From: Candidatus Bathyarchaeota archaeon
GTDB taxonomy: Archaea; Thermoproteota; Bathyarchaeia; TCS64
DNA length: 14,067 nucleotides
Direction: 5' to 3'
Assembly: GCA_020697635.1 (NCBI GenBank)
Contig: JAEHCT010000013.1
Location: 1-14,067 of the forward strand
Part shown: in pieces, positions 1 to 5,265 of the stretch
Numbering within the stretch: the first letter of the stretch is position 1
Layout of the letters: each line of letters opens with the position of its first letter
Made by a program: the position numbers and the translations under genes
Notes under the pieces: generated by a model
What the model was told of the DNA's origin: nothing
The model's input: the letters and a program-made list of their open reading frames with translations, nothing else
Databases searched by the model: none

Positions 1-127
1 GTAACGCTCTGGCTCCTACTATTCTCGCCCTCTCGAAGCGCGTCAGCTTCGGAGGCCCGATCATCACATTATCACTCAATTTGATCGCTTCAACATGATT
101 CAGTGGGTTCAAGCTTGGCTCAAACAC
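1..127 (-). CDS. rpoK: DNA-directed RNA polymerase subunit K, N-terminal part (cut by window edge)
   Basis: Translating the minus strand from GTG at 127 gives about 42 residues, with LTRFERARIVGARAL at the end of the visible part. This is the conserved N-terminal signature of archaeal RpoK (bacterial omega, eukaryotic Rpb6), a small subunit that helps assemble and stabilise RNA polymerase. The C-terminal half, usually MGAP-like and beyond, lies off the left edge. An in-frame TAA at 155-157 rules out a longer N-terminus, and GTG at 127 is the first standard start after it. The residues before the signature (MFEPSLNPLNHVEAIKLSDN) are a variable N-terminal arm, as is usual in this family. The gene follows the FAH gene on the same strand after a gap of about 200 bases, so it probably has its own promoter. 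The family call is firm; the exact start is less so. Confidence 0.88.
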   Translation of the reverse strand, partial: MFEPSLNPLNHVEAIKLSDNVMIGPPKLTRFERARIVGARAL

Positions 128-160
128 AGCTATTCTTCTCGAGGCTCTCGTTGTTTAATT

Positions 161-170
161 CATTTTTAGG
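161..170 (-). promoter_or_regulatory. Candidate TATA-like element for rpoK
   Basis: On the minus strand this reads CCTAAAAATG. It sits about 38 bases upstream of the GTG at 127, which would place a transcript start near 140 and leave a leader of about 12 bases. It is A/T-rich but not a perfect archaeal box. The better-looking element at 234-242 is a competing candidate. Confidence 0.35.
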
Positions 171-233
171 TTTATCAACCAGTGAACTAAACAGACAAGC
201 ACCTCGAAGCTACTACCCAAACCAAAGAAACTA

Positions 234-242
234 GATATAAAC
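234..242 (-). promoter_or_regulatory. Strong archaeal TATA-like element (rpoK leader or small RNA)
   Basis: The minus strand reads GTTTATATC, a good match to an archaeal TATA box. A start about 25 bases downstream (near 210) would give a leader of roughly 80 bases before rpoK. It could equally drive a short non-coding RNA. The leader carries a 6-base inverted repeat: TCGAGG at 139-144 and CCTCGA at 202-207 on the plus strand. Confidence 0.4.
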
Positions 243-332
243 ATTTTCTTGTTTTAAGGCTAACTTAATAAACCCGTTCAAATGGAACCGTCAATAATCG
301 ACATAAATATGGGTGACAGAAGTTTTTCCATG

Positions 333-1220
333 TTATTTCTCGGAAACGACCTCGTTTCTCATGAAGCCCAGTTTCTCGACGCCTGACTCTATCAAGTCCC
401 CGACCTTGAGGAGCCCTAACGGGTGCGCGGCACCAACGCCGGAGGGAGTGCCCGTGGCGAAAACGTCTCCCACCTCCAATGTTATGCCGTCGCTCAAGGT
501 GCTTATTATGGTCTTGACGTCGAAGATCATGTCGCTTGTGTTGGCCTTCTGACGCGTCTCGCCGTTGACCTTGCACCAGAGGTCCAGCTTCTGGGGGTCG
601 CCCACCTCGTCCGGGGTCACCAGGTATGGGCCCATGGGGGCGAAGGTGTCCTGGCTCTTGCCCCTGTACCACTGGTTGTGCTGCCGCTGTAACGTACGCG
701 CGGAGATGTCCTGTAACACCGTGTAGCCTGCTACGTGGTTCAGCGCCTCATCCTTGGGGATGTACTTGCCCTCCTTGCCGATGACGAATGCTAGCTCTAC
801 CTCGTAGTCGAGCCTCTCCACGGCCCTGTTGTAGACGACGGGATCGTAGGGGCCCGTGATGGAGGTCGGCGGCTTGGTGAAGAAAACGGGGTGCGGCGGC
901 AGGGGTCTGTCGCTTCCTCCCTCTTTCACGTGCTCCGCGTAATTCAGGCCCATGCAGACCACGTTCTTCTTGGTTCTCGGTATGGGGGCGGCGAGGCTGA
1001 CTTCGCTGAGCTTCATCAAGCCCTTGAGTTTCCCTGAGGCCAAGTTTTCCTCTGCCTCCTTCACCGCCTCTCCAGCCTTCTTCATCCCTTTCGCCCCCAT
1101 GTCCAGAAGCCCGAGCATGGAGAGATCCGATCCTAGCGTCTCGTTTAGATCTAGCACGTGATCTTCTACGACGGCTCCGAGGCCGTATCCCTTCTTCGTC
1201 CTGAAAGTTATTAGCTTCAT
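333..1220 (-). CDS. Fumarylacetoacetate hydrolase (FAH) family protein
   Basis: A 295-residue enzyme of the FAH superfamily. Members hydrolyse, decarboxylate or isomerise 2-keto or 1,3-diketo acids with a divalent metal, often in aromatic or sugar-acid breakdown. The N-terminal about 80 residues form a variable domain. The catalytic core then runs from GLNYAEHVKE (91-100) through KPPTSITG (116-123) to LDYEVELAFVIGK (137-149). The metal-binding acids expected for the family are visible as E140, E142 and D171. The C-terminal motifs TSDMIFDV and GDVFATGTPSGVG are intact, and the length is normal for a short FAH with an N-terminal extension. ATG at 1218-1220 starts MKLITF, a typical family N-terminus. 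No Shine-Dalgarno precedes it, but a TATA-like element about 30 bases upstream suggests a leaderless transcript. The exact substrate cannot be read from sequence. Acylpyruvase, 2-hydroxyhepta-2,4-diene-1,7-dioate isomerase and diketo-deoxy-sugar-acid hydrolase all remain possible. Confidence 0.9.
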   Translation of the reverse strand: MKLITFRTKKGYGLGAVVEDHVLDLNETLGSDLSMLGLLDMGAKGMKKAGEAVKEAEENLASGKLKGLMKLSEVSLAAPIPRTKKNVVCMGLNYAEHVKEGGSDRPLPPHPVFFTKPPTSITGPYDPVVYNRAVERLDYEVELAFVIGKEGKYIPKDEALNHVAGYTVLQDISARTLQRQHNQWYRGKSQDTFAPMGPYLVTPDEVGDPQKLDLWCKVNGETRQKANTSDMIFDVKTIISTLSDGITLEVGDVFATGTPSGVGAAHPLGLLKVGDLIESGVEKLGFMRNEVVSEK

Positions 1221-1245
1221 TTCAGATACTGAGGCAAGGCGTCAA

Positions 1246-1254
1246 CTTTTAACA
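1246..1254 (-). promoter_or_regulatory. TATA-like element of the FAH gene
   Basis: The minus strand reads TTAAAAG within GTGTTAAAAGTTG. It is centred about 30 bases before the FAH ATG, the spacing expected of a leaderless archaeal promoter. The short region also separates the divergent thioesterase gene, so it may act in both directions. Confidence 0.4.
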
Positions 1255-1306
1255 CTATTCACGGTGGAAGGTAAACGAGATATCCACGAACCACGTGGTA
1301 TGGGCC

Positions 1307-1693
1307 ATGGAGATCAATACACATGAGAGGGCCGATTCGAGGCTGCTGGGGACACCAGTGTTGTTGGAGAAGAGTACGGCGGTTGTCGAGCTCACGGCGA
1401 CGGAGGAGATGGCCGTGGACGATAGGGGACTCGTCCACGGGGGATTCACCTTCGGGCTAGCCGACTACGCCGCGATGCTCGCCATCAACGACCCTCTCGT
1501 GGTGCTTGGTTCGGCTGACGTCAAGTTCACCGCGCCTGTGAAGGTCGGGGAGAGGATGACGGCTACATGCGTCGTCGAGGCCGTGGACGGTAGGCGACGC
1601 GACGTCTCAGTGGAGGTCTCCGTAGGTGACAGAGTGGTGCTCAAGGGCACCATGAAGTGCTATGTACTTCAGAGGCACGTGTTTGACCAGTAG
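1307..1693 (+). CDS. Hotdog-fold thioesterase (PaaI-like)
   Basis: A protein of 128 residues from the ATG at 1307. It has the single hotdog-domain pattern of PaaI/FapR-like acyl-CoA thioesterases: LVHGGFTFGLADYAAM with HGG at the start of the central helix, then LGSADVKFTAPVKVGERM on the strands that follow. Such enzymes cleave acyl-CoA, including aryl-acetyl-CoA, to free acid and CoA in the cytoplasm. FapR and related proteins show that the fold can also bind malonyl-CoA as a sensor, but no DNA-binding domain is present here. A GTG at 1295 would add MVWA; the ATG fits the usual family N-terminus (MxINTH) better. There is no clear Shine-Dalgarno for either start. It is divergent from the FAH gene with about 86 bases between, so joint regulation is possible. 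The substrate is unknown. An aryl-acyl-CoA role would fit iorAB further along, but that is inference. Confidence 0.82.
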   Translation: MEINTHERADSRLLGTPVLLEKSTAVVELTATEEMAVDDRGLVHGGFTFGLADYAAMLAINDPLVVLGSADVKFTAPVKVGERMTATCVVEAVDGRRRDVSVEVSVGDRVVLKGTMKCYVLQRHVFDQ

Positions 1694-1727
1694 AAAGTAA
1701 ATACTGTCGCCAGCCTTCTTCGCTAAG

Positions 1728-1769
1728 CTTTTTATACGCTAAAGGATAAATGAGGGAAGTCTAGGTGAT
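1728..1769 (+). promoter_or_regulatory. Promoter and ribosome-binding site of the BlaI-like regulator
   Basis: CTTTTTATAC at 1728-1737 is a good archaeal TATA box. A start about 25 bases downstream would lie near 1758. The short leader then holds AGGTGAT at 1763-1769, a Shine-Dalgarno match a few bases before the GTG at 1773, and this decides that start. This is one of the few genes in the window with both signals. Confidence 0.55.
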
Positions 1770-1772
1770 AAC

Positions 1773-2177
1773 GTGCCTATAGTAATAGATCCATCAAAGG
1801 ATGACTTGGCAAAGGTTCTCAGCGACTACCAGATCGAGGCTCTCAGACGCGTATGGAAACACGACGGGGAGGGCCTTACCTCTCGTGAGGTTTACGAGGC
1901 TGTCAACGAGAGGCTCGACGGCGGAAGGAGCGTGTCCCGCGCCTCGATAATCAACTTCCTCAATGCCATGTGCGACGAAGGCGTTCTGGATTTCGAGGAG
2001 GAGACCTGTAAGGGTGGCTTGCGTAGAAGGTACAGTAAGGGGATGGACGAGGCCGCGTTCAAGACGTATGTGGCGTCCACCGTGCTCAGGAGCCTCATGA
2101 AGGACTTCCCCGAGCAGACCATTGAGGCGATAAGGTCCAACCTCGACGCAGAGTTCATGAAGAGGCTCCACGACTAG
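1773..2177 (+). CDS. BlaI/MecI/CopY-type winged-helix transcriptional regulator
   Basis: A 134-residue protein with the layout of BlaI/CopY repressors. The first helix is at about residues 18-28 (DYQIEALRRVWK, matching the family's E-W-x-V-L-x-x-L-W pattern). Next come LTSREVYEAVNERL (35-48) and the recognition helix VSRASIINFLNAMCDEGVL (53-71). The wing ends in GGLRRRYSKGM, the usual aromatic wing motif. The C-terminal helix pair (about 93-134) resembles the BlaI dimerisation part. Such proteins bind dyad operators as dimers. The target is not evident: no beta-lactam sensor or copper gene is adjacent, and regulation of its own gene or neighbouring genes is likely. GTG at 1773 is chosen for the Shine-Dalgarno just before it. 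Confidence 0.78.
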   Translation: MPIVIDPSKDDLAKVLSDYQIEALRRVWKHDGEGLTSREVYEAVNERLDGGRSVSRASIINFLNAMCDEGVLDFEEETCKGGLRRRYSKGMDEAAFKTYVASTVLRSLMKDFPEQTIEAIRSNLDAEFMKRLHD

Positions 2178-2183
2178 CTCCAA

Positions 2184-2193
2184 GCTTATTTAG
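2184..2193 (+). promoter_or_regulatory. TATA-like element of the DUF167 gene
   Basis: GCTTATTTAG lies about 30 bases before the ATG at 2219, and no Shine-Dalgarno follows it. The spacing fits a leaderless transcript. It begins just after the stop of the upstream regulator, so the two genes need not be one transcript. Confidence 0.4.
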
Positions 2194-2218
2194 TTTATTC
2201 ACTTATTTTCTTAATACA

Positions 2219-2434
2219 ATGATAAGGATCACTGTCGACGTCAAGGCTGGCTCGAACAGGGACTCCGTCGAGTTGATCGAGGAGGGCCACTACATGGTCC
2301 ACGTGAGGGCCCCTCCCCGAAAGGGTAAGGCCAACGCCGCGATAGTAAAGCTGCTGAGGAGGCATCTGGGGCGTCCAGTGGCACTGGTCTCGGGGCGCAC
2401 CAGCAACAGGAAGATATTCGAGGTCATTGAGTAG
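2219..2434 (+). CDS. DUF167 (UPF0235/YggU) family protein
   Basis: A 71-residue protein matching the DUF167 fold throughout. It opens with the strand IRITVDVKAGSNRDSV. The conserved core follows as YMVHVRAPPRKGKANAAIVKLLRRHLG (P-x-x-G-x-A-N pattern), and it ends VSGRTSNRKIFEV, the second family motif (S/G-x-x-S-R-x-K). The length is at the short end of the family. The function of DUF167 proteins is not established. They are widespread in archaea and bacteria as small alpha/beta proteins. The ATG at 2219 leaves only the two strand residues expected before the conserved core. The plus-strand neighbours on both sides are close, but each has its own TATA-like element. Confidence 0.88.
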   Translation: MIRITVDVKAGSNRDSVELIEEGHYMVHVRAPPRKGKANAAIVKLLRRHLGRPVALVSGRTSNRKIFEVIE

Positions 2435-2477
2435 TTGGGTTTTAATGCCGCGTTCTGCGTGTTTGATGTGACTCGAT

Positions 2478-3116
2478 TTGGTCGAGGTAATGAAGGGGCT
2501 CAGAGCCGTTGAGATTGCTAAGGCGGACGGCTTGGACACCGAGGTGTATATTCTGGAGTGTGGCGGCGGGCTTATCCTAGTAGATGTCGGCTTCACGCCC
2601 CAGTGCCATGAGAGCATCAGTGCGGAGCTAGGCGAGATGGGAGTGACCTGGGAGGACGTCAAGATGATCATTATCACCCACGCCCACGGCGACCACATGG
2701 ATAACCTGCCGCAGGTGAGGGGGCTCACCGGCGCGGAGGTCGTGATAGGGGAGGGCGACGAGGGTAGGCTCTACGAGAGCACGGGCGTGAAGGCCGACGT
2801 CATACTGGGACACGGCGACCTCATCGGGGCCTGCGGCGGCGTCGAGATAGTGCATGTGCCTGGGCACAGCGACGGCAACCTGTGCCTCTACCTGCGAGGA
2901 TACAAAACCATCATCGCCGGGGACACAATCTTCGGGGACAGCGAGGGCAACCTAGAGGCGCCGCCTGAGAAGTACTGCGAGGACGTCGTGGAGGCCTCGA
3001 AGAACCTTAGCATTCTAGCGGACTACGACTTCGACGCGCTGCTGCTGAGCCACGGGAAGAACACGATGGCTGGCGCGAAAGAGAAGGTTTTGAAGCTCAT
3101 CGAGGTCTGCGCCTAG
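2478..3116 (+). CDS. Metallo-beta-lactamase-fold hydrolase
   Basis: A 212-residue MBL-fold protein with a full set of metal ligands: H68, H70, D72 and H73 in the THAHGDHMDN motif, H130 in VPGHSDGN, D149 in IAGDTIFGD and H192 in LLLSHGKN. This suits a binuclear zinc or iron site of the glyoxalase II/ribonuclease Z superfamily. Size and motif spacing resemble the many small cytosolic MBL hydrolases that cleave thioesters, lactones or phosphodiesters; the substrate cannot be told. TTG at 2478 is the first possible start after an in-frame TGA at 2469-2471. An ATG at 2490 is the alternative, but it would leave the GAGGT at 2484-2488 too close to act as ribosome-binding site. TTTTAATG at about 2440-2447 could be the TATA element. 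The stop overlaps that of the converging DUF1805 gene. Confidence 0.85.
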   Translation: MVEVMKGLRAVEIAKADGLDTEVYILECGGGLILVDVGFTPQCHESISAELGEMGVTWEDVKMIIITHAHGDHMDNLPQVRGLTGAEVVIGEGDEGRLYESTGVKADVILGHGDLIGACGGVEIVHVPGHSDGNLCLYLRGYKTIIAGDTIFGDSEGNLEAPPEKYCEDVVEASKNLSILADYDFDALLLSHGKNTMAGAKEKVLKLIEVCA

Positions 3117-3406
3117 CCGAGCTTCGAGATTACTTCCTTGACCACTTTCCCGGGCTCGACGCCCAGCTTCTTTGCGTTGCTGGTCGCCGCCTTTATCTCG
3201 GCGTTGAGGATGTCGCTGAAGGAGTTGACGCCGCTCACTATGGCTGCAGCCGCTCCGAGCCTCTCGGCTGCCTCCAAGTTGAGGTACCCGCACATGACGA
3301 ATCCTTTTTCTCCCTTGATGAGGAGAAGCGGGGGTAACTCGGGTAGGGTGGACTTCATTCCCTGGAAGGTTTTGCCGTCTATGACGAACTTGTCTATTTC
3401 AAACAC
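3113..3406 (-). CDS. DUF1805 domain protein
   Basis: A 97-residue protein matching DUF1805. The core LLLIKGEKGFVMCGYLNLEAAERLGAAAAIVSGV (about residues 27-60) is the family hallmark, with the MCGYLN turn and the A-A-I-V-S-G-V strand. It is followed by FSDILNAEIKAAT. DUF1805 proteins are small alpha/beta proteins seen mostly in archaea; their function is not known. The length equals the usual family size. The start is GTG at 3404-3406. The last four bases overlap the end of the MBL gene on the other strand: both genes end in TAG within the same palindromic CTAG (3113-3116). The AT-rich island begins immediately upstream. Confidence 0.85.
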   Translation of the reverse strand: MFEIDKFVIDGKTFQGMKSTLPELPPLLLIKGEKGFVMCGYLNLEAAERLGAAAAIVSGVNSFSDILNAEIKAATSNAKKLGVEPGKVVKEVISKLG

Positions 3407-3446
3407 TGAATATCACGAACCTTTTTTTTAGTGGATTATTTGAGGG

Positions 3447-3456
3447 GTATAAAACG
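3447..3456 (-). promoter_or_regulatory. Candidate TATA box for the DUF1805 gene
   Basis: The minus strand reads TTTTATACC, about 45 bases before the GTG at 3406. That would give a leader of about 20 bases. The A-run on the minus strand closer to the gene (3422-3429) is a weaker candidate at leaderless spacing. Confidence 0.4.
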
Positions 3457-3691
3457 AACCCGGTTAAAGGACGTTTTTTCACCTAAACCACCATAAAATA
3501 TGCCCCGATCCTTTAACAAAAACTTTTCCGCTTAAAACATTTAAATAAAAAATTTATTTTTAAAAATAGCCAACATTTTCTCAGATATTTTAATAATACT
3601 ACCGTCTCTAAACTCATGTTAATATTGTTATGCGCATGCAATTACTATTTAGTGCTTAGATTCAAAATATTATTCATATTAAGTTTTATAG
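3457..3691. other. AT-rich non-coding stretch
   Basis: No ORF of convincing quality is present. The stretch includes a 9-base inverted repeat (GTTAAAGGA at 3463-3471, TCCTTTAAC at 3509-3517) and an AT palindrome with AAATAAA/TTTATTT arms at about 3543-3559. TTTTATA at 3684-3690 is a TATA-like box 29 bases before an ATG at 3716. On the minus strand an open frame without a start codon, roughly 3436-3530, ends FNRVRFIPLK. It may be meaningless or the tail of a broken gene. Confidence 0.45.
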
Positions 3692-3725
3692 CCTTAGGGA
3701 ATATCATTTTTTGATATGTCTAAGG
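3692..3725. repeat. Imperfect inverted repeat, possible operator or 5' hairpin
   Basis: The left arm is CCTTAGGGAATATCA and the right arm is TGATATGTCTAAGG, separated by TTTTT. The outer six bases (CCTTAG/CTAAGG) and inner six bases (ATATCA/TGATAT) pair perfectly, with a small asymmetric mismatch between. It lies directly downstream of the TATA-like TTTTATA and covers the ATG at 3716. It is therefore well placed to act as a repressor site or an RNA hairpin controlling the short ORF and the dehydrogenase. Confidence 0.55.
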
Positions 3726-3796
3726 ATATCAAACTCACGCCTTTTCAAAAGAAGATTAATGGCACAAAAGAAGCGCGCGCAATATCAATGAGGTAA
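3716..3796 (+). CDS. Short ORF upstream of the dehydrogenase (26 codons)
   Basis: ATG at 3716 opens a 26-codon frame starting MSKDIKLTPFQKK and ending at TAA 3794-3796, ten bases before the dehydrogenase start. It is lysine-rich and hydrophilic, and I do not recognise it. A TATA-like box lies 29 bases upstream, the spacing for a leaderless archaeal start, and the inverted repeat covers its first codons. It may be a leader peptide, a chance ORF or a remnant of a gene from the source genome. There is no Shine-Dalgarno. Confidence 0.25.
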   Translation: MSKDIKLTPFQKKINGTKEARAISMR

Positions 3797-3806
3797 GGAT
3801 ACACCT

Positions 3807-4890
3807 ATGAAGATTCTATGTATTGGGGATGCAATGATCCCGGGCGAACAATTCAAAAAAGCATGTAGCGAATTTTCTGTCCAAGACAATGTGGTGACTG
3901 TGGATGATTGGGAGAAGAATTGGGACCAACTCCAAAATCGGCGGTTAGTTATTGAGAAACAAGGGCCTGATGCCGAACCTGTATTGCCAATGATTCAGCA
4001 TGCCGACAAGAAGACGGATATTCTGCTGGTGTTATTTGCCCCAGTTCCCGCAGGTGCTATGGATGCTCTTCCCAATTTACGACTCATCGGGGCTGCCCGC
4101 GCCGGAATGGAGAATGTGGATGTACAGGCAGCAACTGAACGTGGTATTTTTGTGCATCATATTATGGGACGTAATGCCCATGCTGTATCGGATTTTACTA
4201 TAGGCATATTGATTGCAGAGGCTCGTAATATTGCCCGGGCGCACATGGCGATCAAACAGGGAACCTGGCGTAAGTCCTTTGTGAATTCAGACATTATTCC
4301 TGAAATCAGTGGAAAGACCTTAGGACTCGTCGGATTTGGCTACATCGGTCAACTTGTGGCAAAAAAGCTCTCCGGATTTGATCTGGAGATTCTAGTGTAC
4401 GATCCCTTTGTTGCCGACGATGTTGTCGCCTCTTATAATGCGCGAAAAGTCTCCAATGAGGAACTCTTTACACACTCTGATTTTATCTCGGTGCATGCGA
4501 GATTAACAGAAGACACCAAAGGGCTGATCGGAAACGATGAATTCAGGTTGATGAAACCCTCGGCCATTTTTATCAATACCGCTAGAGCAGGGTTGATTGA
4601 TGAAGACGCGTTGTATGACGCCTTGAAAGAGCAAAGAATTGCAGGCGCGGCGCTGGATGTGTTTCCCAAAGAACCGCTTCCGGAAAACAGCCGCTGGTTG
4701 GAATTGGATAATGTGACCATGACTACACATATTGCGGGGACTACCGTTAATGCGTTGTAACAATTCGCCGTTCCTGTTGGTGCGTGACATCAATAAATTG
4801 CTTACAGGGGAAGCTCCCAATTTTCTTATGAATCCGGAGGTACTAGAGCATCCTAGAGCAAAAGAGTGGCTTGCTTCGTTGCGATCATAA
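3807..4890 (+). pseudogene. D-2-hydroxyacid dehydrogenase (phosphoglycerate-dehydrogenase-like), frameshifted
   Basis: The first frame codes 317 residues of a D-isomer-specific 2-hydroxyacid dehydrogenase, which reduces 2-keto acids with NAD(P)H or the reverse. The Rossmann motif GFGYIG is at 176-181. The catalytic set is R260 (NTARAGLID), E289 (FPKEPLP) and H308 (THIAG). The frame stops at TAA 4758-4760. Skipping the T at 4758 lets reading continue AAC AAT TCG CCG and on through 43 codons (NSPFLLVRDINKLLTGEAP and beyond) to TAA 4888-4890. That segment is the expected C-terminal end of the family, so one extra base (or two lost) broke the gene. AAGGA at 3795-3799 is a good Shine-Dalgarno seven bases before the ATG. 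Codon use is unlike the flanking genes and looks bacterial. A sequencing or assembly error is the main alternative. The catalytic residues precede the break, so a shortened protein might still fold in part. Confidence 0.8.
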
Positions 4891-5024
4891 TTAAGTCGCC
4901 CCGCGATGAATTATACTGTCGGGAAATGTTTCCACCACACGACGCGCACGCAATCATTGATGGCTGGAGAATTTCGCGCGCGCGTCTGATCATTGGCTTC
5001 GGCCTCATTTCATCTGCTGCATTA
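4891..5024. other. Remnant sequence after the broken dehydrogenase
   Basis: Nothing is firmly identifiable. A plus frame from ATG 4926 to TAA 5069 codes 47 residues with one hydrophobic segment (LIIGFGLISSAALSGFYIL). It has no ribosome-binding site and overlaps a better-supported minus-strand ORF. A run of alternating GC (CGCGCGCGCG, about 4974-4984) recalls GCGCGCGC near 3773-3780 at the other side of the dehydrogenase gene. Confidence 0.35.
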
Positions 5025-5043
5025 TCAGGATTTTATATCCTGA
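5025..5043. repeat. Perfect 7-base hairpin
   Basis: TCAGGAT, loop TTTAT, ATCCTGA. On the minus strand the stop codon of the 37-codon ORF is the last three bases of this hairpin. It could be an RNA terminator-like stem, though no T-run follows on either strand, or a protein-binding dyad. Confidence 0.5.
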
Positions 5044-5138
5044 ACCGCTCCTTCGAGCTGAGCCCATAAGAACTCTGAGCGCTCCAGGTCAGGCTTCACA
5101 GACCATTCTGGGTAGCTGGGTCGGTGGGCCTCATGCAT
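5025..5138 (-). CDS. 37-codon ORF with its own TATA-like box and Shine-Dalgarno
   Basis: ATG at 5136-5138 opens 37 codons beginning MHEAHRPSYPEWSVKPDLE and ending VQDIKS. GGGAGGTG (5143-5150 on the minus strand) is a near-ideal Shine-Dalgarno with six bases between GGAGG and this ATG. Of three overlapping ATGs (5142, 5138, 5134), only the middle one has both this spacing and an extended frame. CCCTATAC at 5181-5188 could serve as TATA box, giving a leader of about 20 bases. The peptide is hydrophilic, tryptophan-containing and acidic toward its middle, with no motif I recognise. It may be a true small protein or the N-terminal stub of a longer host gene cut by the island. Confidence 0.4.
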   Translation of the reverse strand: MHEAHRPSYPEWSVKPDLERSEFLWAQLEGAVQDIKS

Positions 5139-5142
5139 GCAT

Positions 5143-5188
5143 CACCTCCCTTTTAGCGATTTTATTTTGTTGATCTCGTTGTATAGGG
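5143..5188 (-). promoter_or_regulatory. TATA-like box and Shine-Dalgarno of the 37-codon ORF
   Basis: On the minus strand CCCTATAC (5181-5188) is followed about 25 bases later by the predicted transcript start near 5158, then GGGAGGTG (5143-5150), then the ATG at 5138. The ordering and spacing are what a short-leader archaeal gene needs. This is the strongest ribosome-binding site in the island and comparable to that of iorB. Confidence 0.45.
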
Positions 5189-5265
5189 TAGTTATCTATC
5201 TCAAACAGGTTGATGGGATAGTGTCACGTTACTCGTACTAATCATCTTCGAAGTCGTTGAGAAAA

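Larger units (their letters stand above)
128..332. other. Intergenic region between FAH gene and rpoK
   Basis: No ORF is supported here. The stretch is AT-rich compared with the flanking genes and holds the TATA-like elements listed separately and a short GGTT-loop-AACC hairpin at 169-180. I found no tRNA cloverleaf or clear C/D-box RNA. Short T-runs on the minus strand soon after the FAH stop could terminate that gene but are not distinctive. Confidence 0.5.

Noticed and set aside
4926..5069. Plus-strand 47-codon ORF with one hydrophobic segment
   Set aside because: It has no Shine-Dalgarno or TATA-like box, overlaps the tail of a minus-strand ORF that has both, and resembles nothing I know. 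Kept only as a remark on the remnant stretch.
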